DNA of 42,094 nt from Gammaproteobacteria bacterium (GCA_030429685.1 JAUIEY010000001.1:1-42094); one strand, 5' to 3'. Shown: positions 1-7,978, counted from the stretch's first letter. Made by a program: numbers and translations. The notes: generated by a model not told the origin, from the sequence alone.

Positions 1-333
1 CAGCAAACCCTGTTCCGCCAGCACCACGTGGCCGATACCCTGCATGTCAAAAAACTTACTGATGCCGAAATGTCTGGCAAAATCGCGCGTCAGTTTGAGA
101 ATCGCCGCCGATTGCGCATCAACCGCGGGCACAAAATGATCGGTCATGAGGACGATCCTGTCCGGATCCCAGACACCGACTCCCAGCTCTTTCAGCCGCG
201 GCCAGATACGTCGCGGACCACCGGAATCCAGCAGCAAGGCGAGATCCACATCGCAGGTGACGATTTCACCGCAACGCACCGCATCCCTGCCGCAGGCGCG
301 GGCGATTATTTTCTGTACCAGGGTCTGCGCCAT
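1..333 (-). CDS. Aconitase/LeuC-family dehydratase large subunit, N-terminal part (cut by window edge)
   Basis: The first 111 codons are present and the reading frame stays open to base 1, so the gene runs out of the window. The translation begins MAQTLVQKIIARA and continues with a TDHFVPA segment and a FFDMQGIGH segment. These are typical of the N-terminus of the archaeal-type isopropylmalate/homoaconitate dehydratase large subunit, a [4Fe-4S] hydro-lyase. The iron-sulfur cysteines lie further on and cannot be seen. It follows the TerC-like gene by 12 bases on the same strand, so the two are probably cotranscribed. Whether the substrate is isopropylmalate, homoaconitate or another 2-hydroxy acid cannot be told from this part. 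The family is fairly sure, the exact substrate is not. Confidence 0.75.
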   Translation of the reverse strand, partial: MAQTLVQKIIARACGRDAVRCGEIVTCDVDLALLLDSGGPRRIWPRLKELGVGVWDPDRIVLMTDHFVPAVDAQSAAILKLTRDFARHFGISKFFDMQGIGHVVLAEQGLL

Positions 334-345
334 TGACTGCCGGAA

Positions 346-1131
346 TCAGGAATTGCTCTGCGTGCGCCCGGCACGCTGACTGCGGGAAAAATGCTCCCCG
401 GGCGGCTGGTGCTTGCGCAGACGCACGGGATTGCGGTGGCGGCGTAACCGCAGGTTGAGCATCTCCACGCAAAAGGAGAAAAACATCGCGAAGTAAATGT
501 AGCCCTTGGGAATATGCAGATCAAAGCCCTCGCCCAGCAATGCCACACCAATCAGCACCAAAAAGCTCAGCGCCAGCATTTTGACCGTCGGATGCTGATC
601 CACAAAATCGCCGATACCCTTGGCGGCAAACATCATCACCAATACCGCCAGCACCACGGCAATGATCATTACCTGCACATGCTCGGCCATACCCACTGCC
701 GTAATGACTGAGTCCAGCGAAAACACCATGTCGATAAGCGCAATCTGCACCAGCACAGCCGAAAAGCTGGCAACCACCACAGCGCCGGTCTCTTCCTCGC
801 CTTCAAGCGAGTCATGAATCTCCAGCGTGGCCTTGGCAATCAGAAACAGGCCGCCGCCCAGCAGGATCAGATCGCGCCCCGAGAATTCCATCCCAAACAG
901 GCTGAACAGCGTGGCACCCAGGCCCATGATCCAGGACAACAACAACAACAGCACAATGCGCATGCCCATGGCCAGGCCAAGGCCGATAATGCGGGCCTGC
1001 TGGCGCTGCTCCGGCGGCAATCGGCCAACCAGCACGGAGATAAATACGATGTTGTCGATGCCGAGCACAATCTCGAGCACCGTCAGAGTGGCCAGCGCCA
1101 CCCAGGCTTCAGGTGATGTGATCCATTCCAT
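346..1131 (-). CDS. TerC-family integral membrane protein
   Basis: This 261-residue, strongly hydrophobic protein begins MEWITSPEAW and carries the TerC signature LEIVLGIDNIVFIS near residues 19-32. A second acidic membrane motif, MVFSLDSVITAVGMAEH, lies in the middle. TerC proteins are multi-pass membrane proteins linked to tellurite resistance and, in better studied members, to metal (manganese) export. The paired Asp residues in the two motifs are the likely metal site. The C-terminal tail is basic and probably cytoplasmic. A TGAGGT ribosome site lies about 8 bases before the ATG. The gene sits 31 bases after the ubiD-like gene and 12 bases before the LeuC-like gene, in one apparent operon. 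The actual substrate is unknown. Confidence 0.9.
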   Translation of the reverse strand: MEWITSPEAWVALATLTVLEIVLGIDNIVFISVLVGRLPPEQRQQARIIGLGLAMGMRIVLLLLLSWIMGLGATLFSLFGMEFSGRDLILLGGGLFLIAKATLEIHDSLEGEEETGAVVVASFSAVLVQIALIDMVFSLDSVITAVGMAEHVQVMIIAVVLAVLVMMFAAKGIGDFVDQHPTVKMLALSFLVLIGVALLGEGFDLHIPKGYIYFAMFFSFCVEMLNLRLRRHRNPVRLRKHQPPGEHFSRSQRAGRTQSNS

Positions 1132-1162
1132 TCAGACGAACCTCATCCACAGCCCGCCAGGA

Positions 1163-2656
1163 TCACAGTACGTCTTTGAGTTTTTCCGCAATGCTGGCGA
1201 CTTCCTCAGGCGTCGGCATGCTGACTTCCTGATATTTCTCAAAGCGCTCCGGTACTTTCATGGTGGCGTCAATGCCCATCTGGGAACTGACCACCGGGAA
1301 TCCATGGTGTCCTTTGGTCGCCGACGGGTCGAGAATAAAAGCCTGACCGGACGGATTGATAATAGTGTCTTCGGCAGGCTGCACCCGCGTTGCAATCGCC
1401 CATTCAATCGAATCCATGTCGTAAGGATCCACATCCGGGCCGACCACAATAACGATCTTGGCCGTCCGCCCCCAGCGGCCGGCTGAACCCCACACTGCGT
1501 TAATTATGTACTTGCCGAATTCCGCATGCGGCTTGCGCCCCGCATCGACATTCAGCTGCACGATGTACGTCATGTTTGGCGTCACCACCACGTCCTGCAC
1601 TTCCGGAATCTTGCGCTGCAGGTCAGAAAGAATTTCGCCTTCCACTGGTACCAACGCCTGATAGTTGTGATCGAACGGCGGGATCATTTCCATGGTGCCG
1701 TACCACAGCGGATTCTTGCGATGCGTGATACAGGTGACTTCAAAACGCGGAAACACCTGCACGGCATCATAGTAACCAACCGGATTGGAGTGGTTGCCGA
1801 TGGTGGTTTCCGATTCAGGAATGAACACGCCTTCAATGATGTACTCAGCCGTGGCCGGCACTTCAAGATCAACCGTCTCGCACTTCACAAGTTCCACCGG
1901 TGCGCCGCGCAGACCGCCAGCGAATTCGATTTCATTTCTGCCAAACGGCACGCTGGTTGCACCCGCCATGTGCAGGGCGGGGTCACACTGCAGGGCGAAT
2001 GCCACTTCCAGCGGTTTGCCCATGGCTGCCGCGCGCGCCAGATGCAGACCAATATGGCTCATTGGCGGATTCCAGAAAGCAAACACCGACAACTGTTTCT
2101 TTTGCTGTTCTTCCGGGTATTCTTCGCCGAAAGGGTGATGGGCATTCCACAACTGGGTGATCCGGTAACACCCCATGTTGATATCACCGGTTTCCGGGTT
2201 TTTGGTGATGCCCAGGCCGCCGGTGATGTATGAGGCAGCTTCCTTGCCGAAAAATATGTGTGGCAGGTTTTTATCCAGCGAGATGTCTTCTTTGTTGATA
2301 ATGACTTCTTTGCAGGGCGCCTGCCCCTTGTCGACCATTACCGGCTTGTGCCAGGAAGCCGTGTCGGACAAAACCTTCGCGTGCTTATGCTTGGTTTCCA
2401 GCGCTTCGCTACAATCGATCATCATCGCCGTGCGCTCGCGGGTGCCAAACGGATTAAAAATTACCGGCACATCCGGTGTGTTATAGCCTTCAAGGTTATT
2501 CAGAATTGCAGCGGGGCCATCGTTCTGACACAACAGCCGCATCAGCGCCTGTAGTTCATTGTCACCGTGCGCTGCCTTGATCGGCACGTCGATATGTTTC
2601 AGCTGGCCTTTTTTCTCGAGCACATCGAGAAATTCACGCATATCCTTGTAGGGCAT
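1163..2656 (-). CDS. UbiD-family protein with altered catalytic motif
   Basis: The 497-residue protein matches the UbiD decarboxylase family over its length. This family uses prenylated FMN, made by UbiX, for reversible decarboxylation of aromatic or unsaturated acids. The cofactor/metal positions look conserved: Asn160 and Arg165 in INMGCYRI, a His in SHIGLH (about 201), and Glu242 in RNEIEFAGGLRG. The usual EGPFGE motif, which supplies the two catalytic acids, reads IGNHSN (residues 286-291), so both are Ile and Asn. The spacing from Glu242 fits exactly. An extra acidic stretch of about 20 residues follows Arg165. GGAG stands 8 bases before the ATG. It is only distantly like the ubiquinone enzyme of E. 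coli, so I give no symbol. It may be a decarboxylase with different chemistry, or a non-catalytic homologue. Confidence 0.85.
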   Translation of the reverse strand: MPYKDMREFLDVLEKKGQLKHIDVPIKAAHGDNELQALMRLLCQNDGPAAILNNLEGYNTPDVPVIFNPFGTRERTAMMIDCSEALETKHKHAKVLSDTASWHKPVMVDKGQAPCKEVIINKEDISLDKNLPHIFFGKEAASYITGGLGITKNPETGDINMGCYRITQLWNAHHPFGEEYPEEQQKKQLSVFAFWNPPMSHIGLHLARAAAMGKPLEVAFALQCDPALHMAGATSVPFGRNEIEFAGGLRGAPVELVKCETVDLEVPATAEYIIEGVFIPESETTIGNHSNPVGYYDAVQVFPRFEVTCITHRKNPLWYGTMEMIPPFDHNYQALVPVEGEILSDLQRKIPEVQDVVVTPNMTYIVQLNVDAGRKPHAEFGKYIINAVWGSAGRWGRTAKIVIVVGPDVDPYDMDSIEWAIATRVQPAEDTIINPSGQAFILDPSATKGHHGFPVVSSQMGIDATMKVPERFEKYQEVSMPTPEEVASIAEKLKDVL

Positions 2657-2902
2657 TGAATTCGACTCCGAATAATATTTTTTCTGTTGGCCCGGCCGGG
2701 CTGCGCGGCGTTGTATCCGAGCCGCCCCGGGGCTGGAACAATAGCACGTCTGCTCCGCCGCAGTCTGCTACCATTTGCCGGCGCAGGGCCTGCTGCTGTT
2801 GAGTTTTATCAATGTCGCAGCAGGGAAAATAATCTAGCCTAGCGGCCGCTAATCTCCACTAGCTGACTGCGTCAACCGGCATACCACCACGAGGAAGAAA
2901 TC
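2657..2902. other. Divergent intergenic region between ubiD-like and SDR genes
   Basis: This 246-base stretch separates two divergent genes. It should hold both promoters. A short GC-rich palindrome (CCCGGCCGGG) lies near 2691-2700 and a good Shine-Dalgarno sequence (GAGGAAG, about 2891-2897) precedes the SDR gene. I see no convincing sigma-70 box pair and no RNA gene. Confidence 0.4.
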
Positions 2903-3700
2903 ATGCCCGACTCTGAACGCAAAGTTGCCATTGTTACCGGCTCTGCCACCGGCGTAGGGGCAGCTGCTGCCATCATGCTGGCCGAGCGCGGCTGCAACGT
3001 AATAATCAATTACACGCGCAGCAAGGACGATGCCGAAGCGACCGCTGCAGAATGCCGCTCCCATGGCGTGGAAGCGATCACTTTTCAGGCCGACGTTTCG
3101 GAAGATGATCAGTGCCGCGCCATGGCGCAGGCCGCCATTGATACCTGGGGGCGCATTGATTACCTGATCAACAATGCCGCGCGCACCAAGTTCAACCCCT
3201 TCCCACAGATGGACGGAGTTAACAAGCAGGACTTTCTCGATATATATGCGGTCAATGTTGTCGGCCCGTACCAGATGATCCGTGCGGTGGAGCCGCACAT
3301 GCGCAAAAACGGCGGTGCGATTGTTAATGACTCATCCATCGGCGGGGTTACCGGCATTGCATCCTCCATTCCCTATGCTGCTTCGAAAGCGGCGCTGAAC
3401 CTGATGACTAAATCGCTGGCACATGTACTCGGGCCCGAAATCCGTATCAACACGGTGGTACCCGGCATGATCCAGACACGCTGGCTCAAAGGCGGCCTGG
3501 GTGATGAAGACTATGAAAAGATGCTGGCAGCGACAGCAGCCGGCCTGCCACTGAAAAAAGTTGCCACCGCGGAGGAAGTCGCCGAAGTACTCGTCTGGTT
3601 CCTTGAAGGCGCCTCGGTGGTAACCGGCGAAACACTGATCGTGGACAGCGGCCTGCATCTGGGTCCGTTCCCGCCTTATGCCAGTGGCGAGGAAATGTAG
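2903..3700 (+). CDS. Short-chain dehydrogenase/reductase (SDR)
   Basis: A classical SDR of 265 residues. The NAD(P)-binding glycine motif TGSATGVG lies at residues 12-19, the NNAA structural motif at 90-93, and the catalytic Ser145, Tyr158 and Lys162 (YAASK). A basic residue soon after the second strand (NYTRSK) hints at NADPH, but this is a guess. The FabG-like C-terminus ends TGETLIVDSGLHLG. The start follows a strong GAGGAAG site by about 6 bases. The nitronate monooxygenase gene follows 23 bases later on the same strand. The substrate cannot be inferred; the family covers fatty acyl, steroid and sugar alcohols. Confidence 0.93.
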   Translation: MPDSERKVAIVTGSATGVGAAAAIMLAERGCNVIINYTRSKDDAEATAAECRSHGVEAITFQADVSEDDQCRAMAQAAIDTWGRIDYLINNAARTKFNPFPQMDGVNKQDFLDIYAVNVVGPYQMIRAVEPHMRKNGGAIVNDSSIGGVTGIASSIPYAASKAALNLMTKSLAHVLGPEIRINTVVPGMIQTRWLKGGLGDEDYEKMLAATAAGLPLKKVATAEEVAEVLVWFLEGASVVTGETLIVDSGLHLGPFPPYASGEEM

Positions 3701-3723
3701 TTACGGGTATGTAGAATGGAGTC

Positions 3724-4677
3724 GTGACCACGGCCCGGAAAATAGCAGACATTAAATCCCGCCTCAGCATTCCAGCGTTTGCGGCGCCGATGTTTCTGAT
3801 ATCGGGCCCTGACCTGGTCATTGCTGCCTGTAAAGCGGGTGTGATCGGTGCCTTCCCGACGCTGAATGCCAGACCGGTCGCTGTGCTGGAAGCATGGCTG
3901 CAACGCATAACCAGCGAACTGGCAGAGGCGGAACAGGCAAGTCCGGGAAAAATTGCGCCGTGGGCTGCCAACCTGATTGTGCACAAGAACAACCGCCGCT
4001 TCGACCCCGACTTCGAACTCATCCTCCGCTATCAGCCGGAAATCGTCATCACCTCACTGGGCAGCCCGGCACGGGTTGCTGACCAGATACACGGCTATGG
4101 CGGGCTGGTGTTTGCCGACGTCAACAGTGTTGAATTTGCGCGCAAAGCTGCCGAGCGCGGTGCCGATGGGCTGATTCTCATTTGTCAGGGTGCCGGCGGA
4201 CACACGGGCTTTAGCCCTGCACAGGAATTTGTGCCGCAGGTACGCGAGTTTTTCCCCGGGCCTATTATTGTCGGCGGCGCCATCAGCACCGGTGCGGACA
4301 TCAGGGCTGTGATCGATTGCGGTGCTGATTTTGCCTACATGGGAACACGCTTTATTGCCACCGATGAGTGTCAGGCCCAGGACGCTTACAAACAAATGGT
4401 GGTGGATGCCAGCGCCGCAGACATTGTACTGACGCCCTATTTCACCGGCGTGCCGGCGCACTTTCTGCTGCCCAGTATCCGCGCTGCCGGTATCGATCCC
4501 GCTGTGCTCGAAGCAACCAAGGGGCAGCTGGGCTTTGCCGCCGATGGCGAGGACGACGGCAAGGATTTGTCAGCCTGGCGGGACATCTGGTCAGCCGGCA
4601 AAGGCGTGGACCGCATCCACGAGGTGCTGCCGGCTGCGGAACTGATACAGCGGCTAAGGGATGAATACCGTGCCTGA
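3724..4677 (+). CDS. Nitronate monooxygenase-family FMN protein
   Basis: A 317-residue TIM-barrel protein of the 2-nitropropane dioxygenase/nitronate monooxygenase family. It starts with FAAPMFLISGPDL, which forms the first FMN-binding strand. The motif CQGAGGHTGFSP at about residues 154-165 carries the histidine (160) that acts as the base in characterised members. IIVGGAISTGADIRA and AYMGTRFIAT supply the phosphate-binding end. The start is a GTG; an in-frame TAG at 3712-3714 rules out an earlier start. These enzymes oxidise toxic alkyl nitronates with oxygen, though many homologues act on other substrates. The 3-prime end overlaps the next gene by 17 bases, which suggests translational coupling. 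Confidence 0.9.
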   Translation: MTTARKIADIKSRLSIPAFAAPMFLISGPDLVIAACKAGVIGAFPTLNARPVAVLEAWLQRITSELAEAEQASPGKIAPWAANLIVHKNNRRFDPDFELILRYQPEIVITSLGSPARVADQIHGYGGLVFADVNSVEFARKAAERGADGLILICQGAGGHTGFSPAQEFVPQVREFFPGPIIVGGAISTGADIRAVIDCGADFAYMGTRFIATDECQAQDAYKQMVVDASAADIVLTPYFTGVPAHFLLPSIRAAGIDPAVLEATKGQLGFAADGEDDGKDLSAWRDIWSAGKGVDRIHEVLPAAELIQRLRDEYRA

Positions 4678-5086
4678 TTTTATATTGCCGCTGGCAGGCG
4701 GACTGCTCATTGGCACCAGTGCGTTGCTGATGTTACTGGTACTCGGACGCATTACCGGCATCAGCGGTATTTACGCAGCGCTATTTGGCAAAGAACCCGG
4801 CGGTGCCTGGCGCTGGGCATTTGTCGCCGGCCTGCTTGCGGGGCCGCTGCTATACCACTGGCTGAGCGCCAGTCCGGCACCGTTGCCCAGCGACGCACCG
4901 GCCGTGCTGACAGTGCTCGCAGGCCTGCTGGTGGGCTTTGGCACACGTTACGCCGGCGGTTGCACCAGCGGTCACGGCGTCTGTGGCATAGGCCGGCTAT
5001 CACCGCGCTCCATGGCGGCGACGGCAGCGTTTATCGGCGCCGGCATGCTGACAGTTTTTCTGGTGCGCTTGCTGACGAGCGGCTGA
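4661..5086 (+). CDS. YeeE/YedE-family membrane protein, first half of a pair
   Basis: A 141-residue protein with about four hydrophobic segments. It contains GRITGISGIY in the N-terminal half and GGCTSGHGVCGI at about residues 99-110. The latter holds the paired cysteines typical of YeeE/YedE (TsuA-like) proteins, which carry thiosulfate or related sulfur compounds across the inner membrane. It is half the length of TsuA and is followed 9 bases later by the partner half. The ATG lies inside the end of the nitronate monooxygenase gene. The sulfur-transport role comes from the family; the actual substrate is unknown. Confidence 0.88.
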   Translation: MNTVPDFILPLAGGLLIGTSALLMLLVLGRITGISGIYAALFGKEPGGAWRWAFVAGLLAGPLLYHWLSASPAPLPSDAPAVLTVLAGLLVGFGTRYAGGCTSGHGVCGIGRLSPRSMAATAAFIGAGMLTVFLVRLLTSG

Positions 5087-5095
5087 AACCGGTTT

Positions 5096-5518
5096 ATGCG
5101 CAATTTACTGGCGGCATTGTGCGGCATCCTGTTCGGTATCGGGCTGGCCGTATCGGGCATGACGGACACACGCGTGGTGCTCGGGTTTCTCGATATCACC
5201 GGCAATTGGAACCCGGCACTGATCTATGTGATGGGCGGTGCGCTCGCTGTCACCATCCCGGGCTTCTGGCTGACGCAGAAAAAATCCGCGCCGCTGCTCG
5301 ACAGCCAGTTTCATTTGCCCGCCAGCTGCAGCATTGAAGCCCGACCAATAGTCGGCTCGGTAATTTTTGGTATCGGCTGGGGACTTTACGGTTATTGCCC
5401 GGGACCGGCGCTGGCGTCATTGTCTGCACTGCACTGGCAACCGCTGCTGTTTGTGGCGGCCATGACCGCCGGCATGTGGCTGGAGAAAGCCCTGAGCTCG
5501 CTCCGCAGCCGAACCTAA
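5096..5518 (+). CDS. YeeE/YedE-family (DUF6691-type) membrane protein, second half of a pair
   Basis: A 140-residue membrane protein that completes the two-gene form of the YeeE/YedE transporter. It has GILFGIGLAVSGMTD near the N-terminus and GWGLYGYCPGPALAS at about residues 108-122, where the cysteine aligns with the substrate-path cysteine of the family. The gene runs into a convergent gene: its last bases overlap the 3-prime end of the PPOX-fold gene by 4. Two-gene YeeE units are often found near sulfide or persulfide enzymes. Here the upstream neighbour is a nitronate monooxygenase instead. Confidence 0.88.
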   Translation: MRNLLAALCGILFGIGLAVSGMTDTRVVLGFLDITGNWNPALIYVMGGALAVTIPGFWLTQKKSAPLLDSQFHLPASCSIEARPIVGSVIFGIGWGLYGYCPGPALASLSALHWQPLLFVAAMTAGMWLEKALSSLRSRT

Positions 5519-6006
5519 GGGCGAAATTCCACCCGGTAGCCGAAGCCTTTGGCATTGTCGATCAGACGGATTGTCTCCGGACGAACGCAGTAAAAATTAG
5601 CCGCCTTGAGACGCCTCGCAATGGTTTCTTCATGCTCGCCCTCCGGGGACTGAAACAACGCATCGATCTGCGGAAATTTCCTGAAATACAGCAACAGGGC
5701 TTTGGCGCGCTCGGCACCTTCGACAACGGCAACGCGCCCGGCTATCTGCAGCCCCCGCACTTCATGCCAGTTGTCGCAATCCGGATTCACGGTCGCGGCC
5801 ACCGCCGGATTGTCAGCCATGTCGCGCCCGTGCCGGGTGCGATGGTCGGAAACAAAATACAGATTGAAATTCTTGTCGGCGGCGAAAAAAACGGTCGCAG
5901 CCCACGGCTCCGCCGCCGCAGAAGCCGTCGCCAGCGTCAGCGTGCCGATTTCATCAAGGAACCGTGCTGCGGTAGCCCGGGCTTCCTGCTCAACAGCATC
6001 AGTCAT
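5515..6006 (-). CDS. Pyridoxamine 5-phosphate oxidase-fold (PPOX) flavin-binding protein
   Basis: With the start at 6006 the protein has 163 residues and begins MTDAVEQEARA. The pattern GTLTLATASAAAEPWAATVF, then LYFVSDHRTRHGRDM and AGRVAVVEG, is the split-barrel fold of FMN or F420-binding PPOX proteins. The frame stays open upstream to a start at 6111, but that N-terminal part is a low-complexity Ser/Gly/Ala stretch overlapping the end of ubiX, so I prefer the shorter form. No clear ribosome site precedes 6006, so the start is uncertain. The gene lies 55 bases after ubiX and may be cotranscribed with it. The substrate is unknown. Confidence 0.82.
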   Translation of the reverse strand: MTDAVEQEARATAARFLDEIGTLTLATASAAAEPWAATVFFAADKNFNLYFVSDHRTRHGRDMADNPAVAATVNPDCDNWHEVRGLQIAGRVAVVEGAERAKALLLYFRKFPQIDALFQSPEGEHEETIARRLKAANFYCVRPETIRLIDNAKGFGYRVEFRP

Positions 6007-6061
6007 ACAAGAATTTGCGCCACTTGAATCTGCACCGCCTGAATCTGTGCTGCTTGCGCGG

Positions 6062-6640
6062 TCAGGTTTTTTTGCGCGGCTTGGCGCCGGCCCAGCGCTT
6101 GACGATTGCATTATCCAGACCGAACAGGTCTAGCACGCGGCCGACATTGTGATTGACAAGGTCGTCAATGGTTTGCGGATTGTTGTAAAAAGCCGGCATC
6201 GGCGGCGCAATCAATGCGCCCATCTGCGTCGCCTCATGCAGCATTTTGCAATGTCCGGCATGCAGGGGCGTTTCCCGCGGCATCAGCACCAACCGGCGCT
6301 GTTCCTTGAGCACCACGTCGGCCGCGCGGGCCACCAGCGTATCGGCATAGGAATTGACAATAGCCGACAGAGTTTTCATGGAGCACGGCGCGACCACCAT
6401 ACCGCCGGTCTTGAATGAGCCGCTGGCAATAGTCGCGGCGAGATTCTGATCACTGTGCACCTCGTCGGCCAGCGCCTCAACATCCTTTACGTCCCAGTCA
6501 GTTTCCAGCGCAATATTCAGCTTGCCGCCATTGCTAATAACCAGATGGGTTTCCACGTCTGCCTGGTCTTTAAGCACTTCCAGCATACGGATGCCATAGA
6601 CCACGCCGCTGGCGCCGGAGATTCCTACAATCAGTCGCAT
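6062..6640 (-). CDS. ubiX: UbiX flavin prenyltransferase
   Basis: A 192-residue protein that starts MRLIVGISGASGVVYG, the almost invariant N-terminus of UbiX. It also has VVAPCSMKTLSAIVN and LVLMPRETPLH, both typical of the FMN and dimethylallyl-phosphate binding sites. UbiX joins a dimethylallyl group to FMN to make prenylated FMN for UbiD-type decarboxylases. A TTG six bases upstream (6646) is in frame, but the ATG at 6640 fits the family start and has AGG six bases before it. The ubiD-like gene lies about 3.4 kb away in the same orientation, past oppositely transcribed genes. The call is close to certain. Confidence 0.95.
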   Translation of the reverse strand: MRLIVGISGASGVVYGIRMLEVLKDQADVETHLVISNGGKLNIALETDWDVKDVEALADEVHSDQNLAATIASGSFKTGGMVVAPCSMKTLSAIVNSYADTLVARAADVVLKEQRRLVLMPRETPLHAGHCKMLHEATQMGALIAPPMPAFYNNPQTIDDLVNHNVGRVLDLFGLDNAIVKRWAGAKPRKKT

Positions 6641-6706
6641 AGTCAACCTGAAAATTCCTGCCTGTTAAGTGATCTACCTTGCATTAGAAATGCCGGCAGA
6701 CGCAAG

Positions 6707-7483
6707 CTAATCTCCGCTCGATATATCGTCTTCAGGCATGTGCAGACGCGGGCCGCGATGCTGCCCCGGAGTTGCCGGCTCGATTTCCGGGCGCAGGCGG
6801 TAGTTCTCTATCTGCCCGGCGCTATGAAAATACAGTGGTTTCGCCGTATCGAGATGCTCCAGCATGGCGTGATAACGATCGAGTTCCGCGTTCATGGCAT
6901 CTTCGCCGATAAACGGAATGCCGTGGGCAACAAAGGGCGGCATCACCGTGTACCCGACTATGCCGAGTATCCCGGCGTGAATTGGCCACAGCACGCGCTC
7001 AATGTCGCCGTTGCGGCCATCCTTGGCGAATGCGGCTGCGGGCGCACTGGTCGAAACCGACAGCATCGCGCGACGACCTGTGAAAACTCCCTTCTCCCAA
7101 GTCTGACCAAAATCATAAGCCGAGCCGAAGGCAAACACCCTGTCTATCCAGCCTTTCATTATTGCCGGCATGGAAAACCACCACATAGGAAATTGCAGAA
7201 TCAGCAGGTCGGCGCGCAACAAACGGCCTATTTCGGTAGATATATCTTCACTGAACAGGGCATTGGTAGAGGCATGCATCTGCTCTTCGCCGAGACTGAA
7301 AAACCTGTCATTTTTGCGGCTGATGACATCGTTGGGGCCGGCCACCGGATTGAAACGCTGTGCATACAGGTCGCTCACCACCACCTCATGCCCCGCCCCG
7401 CGAAACACGTCCAGCGCGACACTCAGCAACGAGCTGTTAAATGACTGCGGCTCGGGATGAGCATAAACAATGAGCACCCGCAT
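6707..7483 (-). CDS. NAD(P)H dehydrogenase (quinone)-like flavodoxin-fold protein
   Basis: A 258-residue protein of the NQO1/KefF family. It opens with MRVLIVYAHPEPQSFN, the phosphate loop of these flavin proteins. LILQFPMWWFSMPAIMKGWI (about residues 95-114) is the quinone/flavin-ring contact motif. Members reduce quinones or other electrophiles with NAD(P)H by two-electron transfer. GGGGA stands a few bases before the ATG. The gene is divergent from the small charged protein at 7613. It belongs to a local group rich in flavin enzymes, which may be chance. Confidence 0.9.
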   Translation of the reverse strand: MRVLIVYAHPEPQSFNSSLLSVALDVFRGAGHEVVVSDLYAQRFNPVAGPNDVISRKNDRFFSLGEEQMHASTNALFSEDISTEIGRLLRADLLILQFPMWWFSMPAIMKGWIDRVFAFGSAYDFGQTWEKGVFTGRRAMLSVSTSAPAAAFAKDGRNGDIERVLWPIHAGILGIVGYTVMPPFVAHGIPFIGEDAMNAELDRYHAMLEHLDTAKPLYFHSAGQIENYRLRPEIEPATPGQHRGPRLHMPEDDISSGD

Positions 7484-7612
7484 ACGGTTCCCCGATCTGT
7501 GTGGAAATCAATACGTTATGACCCGACGACGTGCTGGTTATGTGACGTGGCGCACATTTCGCATGTCTAAGGCAGCACAAAATTAGTCATAACTCGCAAG
7601 AGATTGTACGCG

Positions 7613-7972
7613 ATGAAATTCCTGAAAAACCTGCTGGGGCACAAAGAACCGGAAGGTCCGCGGTGGAATATAAAGCCGCCGGAAGACCGTCCCGCGCCGC
7701 GTCGCCGGACAGAGGCGGCCGAGCCTCCCCCTGCGCCACAGAAAAAAGAAAAAAATCCGTTTCTCGATGATGATTTTGAGGAGATGGAACTTGTCAACGA
7801 TGTCGCACCCGTCAAAGTGGACCCGTACGCCAGTAACAGCTGGAAATACGATCAGGACAGCGACACGCGCAAACTGAAAACCCTGCACCTGGTTTCCAAG
7901 GGCGAACAAAAATCCGCAGACGATTTTAATCCCTACGACACGGGTGTATTTCGCCGCGGCTGGAAGGACTGA
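7613..7972 (+). CDS. Small charged protein of unknown function
   Basis: A 119-residue protein I do not recognise. It begins MKFLKNLLGHKEPEG. Then comes a proline and charge-rich stretch (about residues 21-52) with RRR, PPPAP and KKEKN runs, an acidic patch FLDDDFEEMEL, and a C-terminal half ending in NPYDTGVFRRGW. There is no signal peptide or membrane segment. It is hydrophilic and probably largely disordered in its first half. An in-frame TTG at 7604 is a less likely start. The ordered C-terminal part and clean frame argue that it is a real gene. It is divergent from the quinone reductase gene and convergent with the DUF1295 gene, whose end is 6 bases away. Confidence 0.72.
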   Translation: MKFLKNLLGHKEPEGPRWNIKPPEDRPAPRRRTEAAEPPPAPQKKEKNPFLDDDFEEMELVNDVAPVKVDPYASNSWKYDQDSDTRKLKTLHLVSKGEQKSADDFNPYDTGVFRRGWKD

Positions 7973-7978
7973 CCAATA

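Noticed and set aside
936..956. A CAA-repeat tract that looks like a microsatellite
   Set aside because: It is the antisense of a run of leucine codons in a membrane helix of the TerC-like protein, so coding explains it.
2689..2704. GC-rich palindrome before the ubiD-like gene as a regulator site
   Set aside because: CCCGGCCGGG is short and composed only of G and C, so it is expected by chance in this GC-rich sequence.
6007..6111. N-terminal extension of the PPOX-fold protein with a two-copy 15-base near-repeat
   Set aside because: The extension is low in complexity, overlaps ubiX and lies outside the domain. It is more likely upstream sequence than protein.
6641..6646. Identical TTGACT before the ATG of ubiX and of the serine hydrolase (26939-26944) as a shared regulatory motif
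   Set aside because: In the second case the bases are fixed by the MarC stop codon, and six bases can match by chance.
6455..7444. A 329-codon plus-strand frame across ubiX and the quinone reductase
   Set aside because: It lies opposite two well supported genes, crosses their intergenic gap and shows no recognisable fold or ribosome site.
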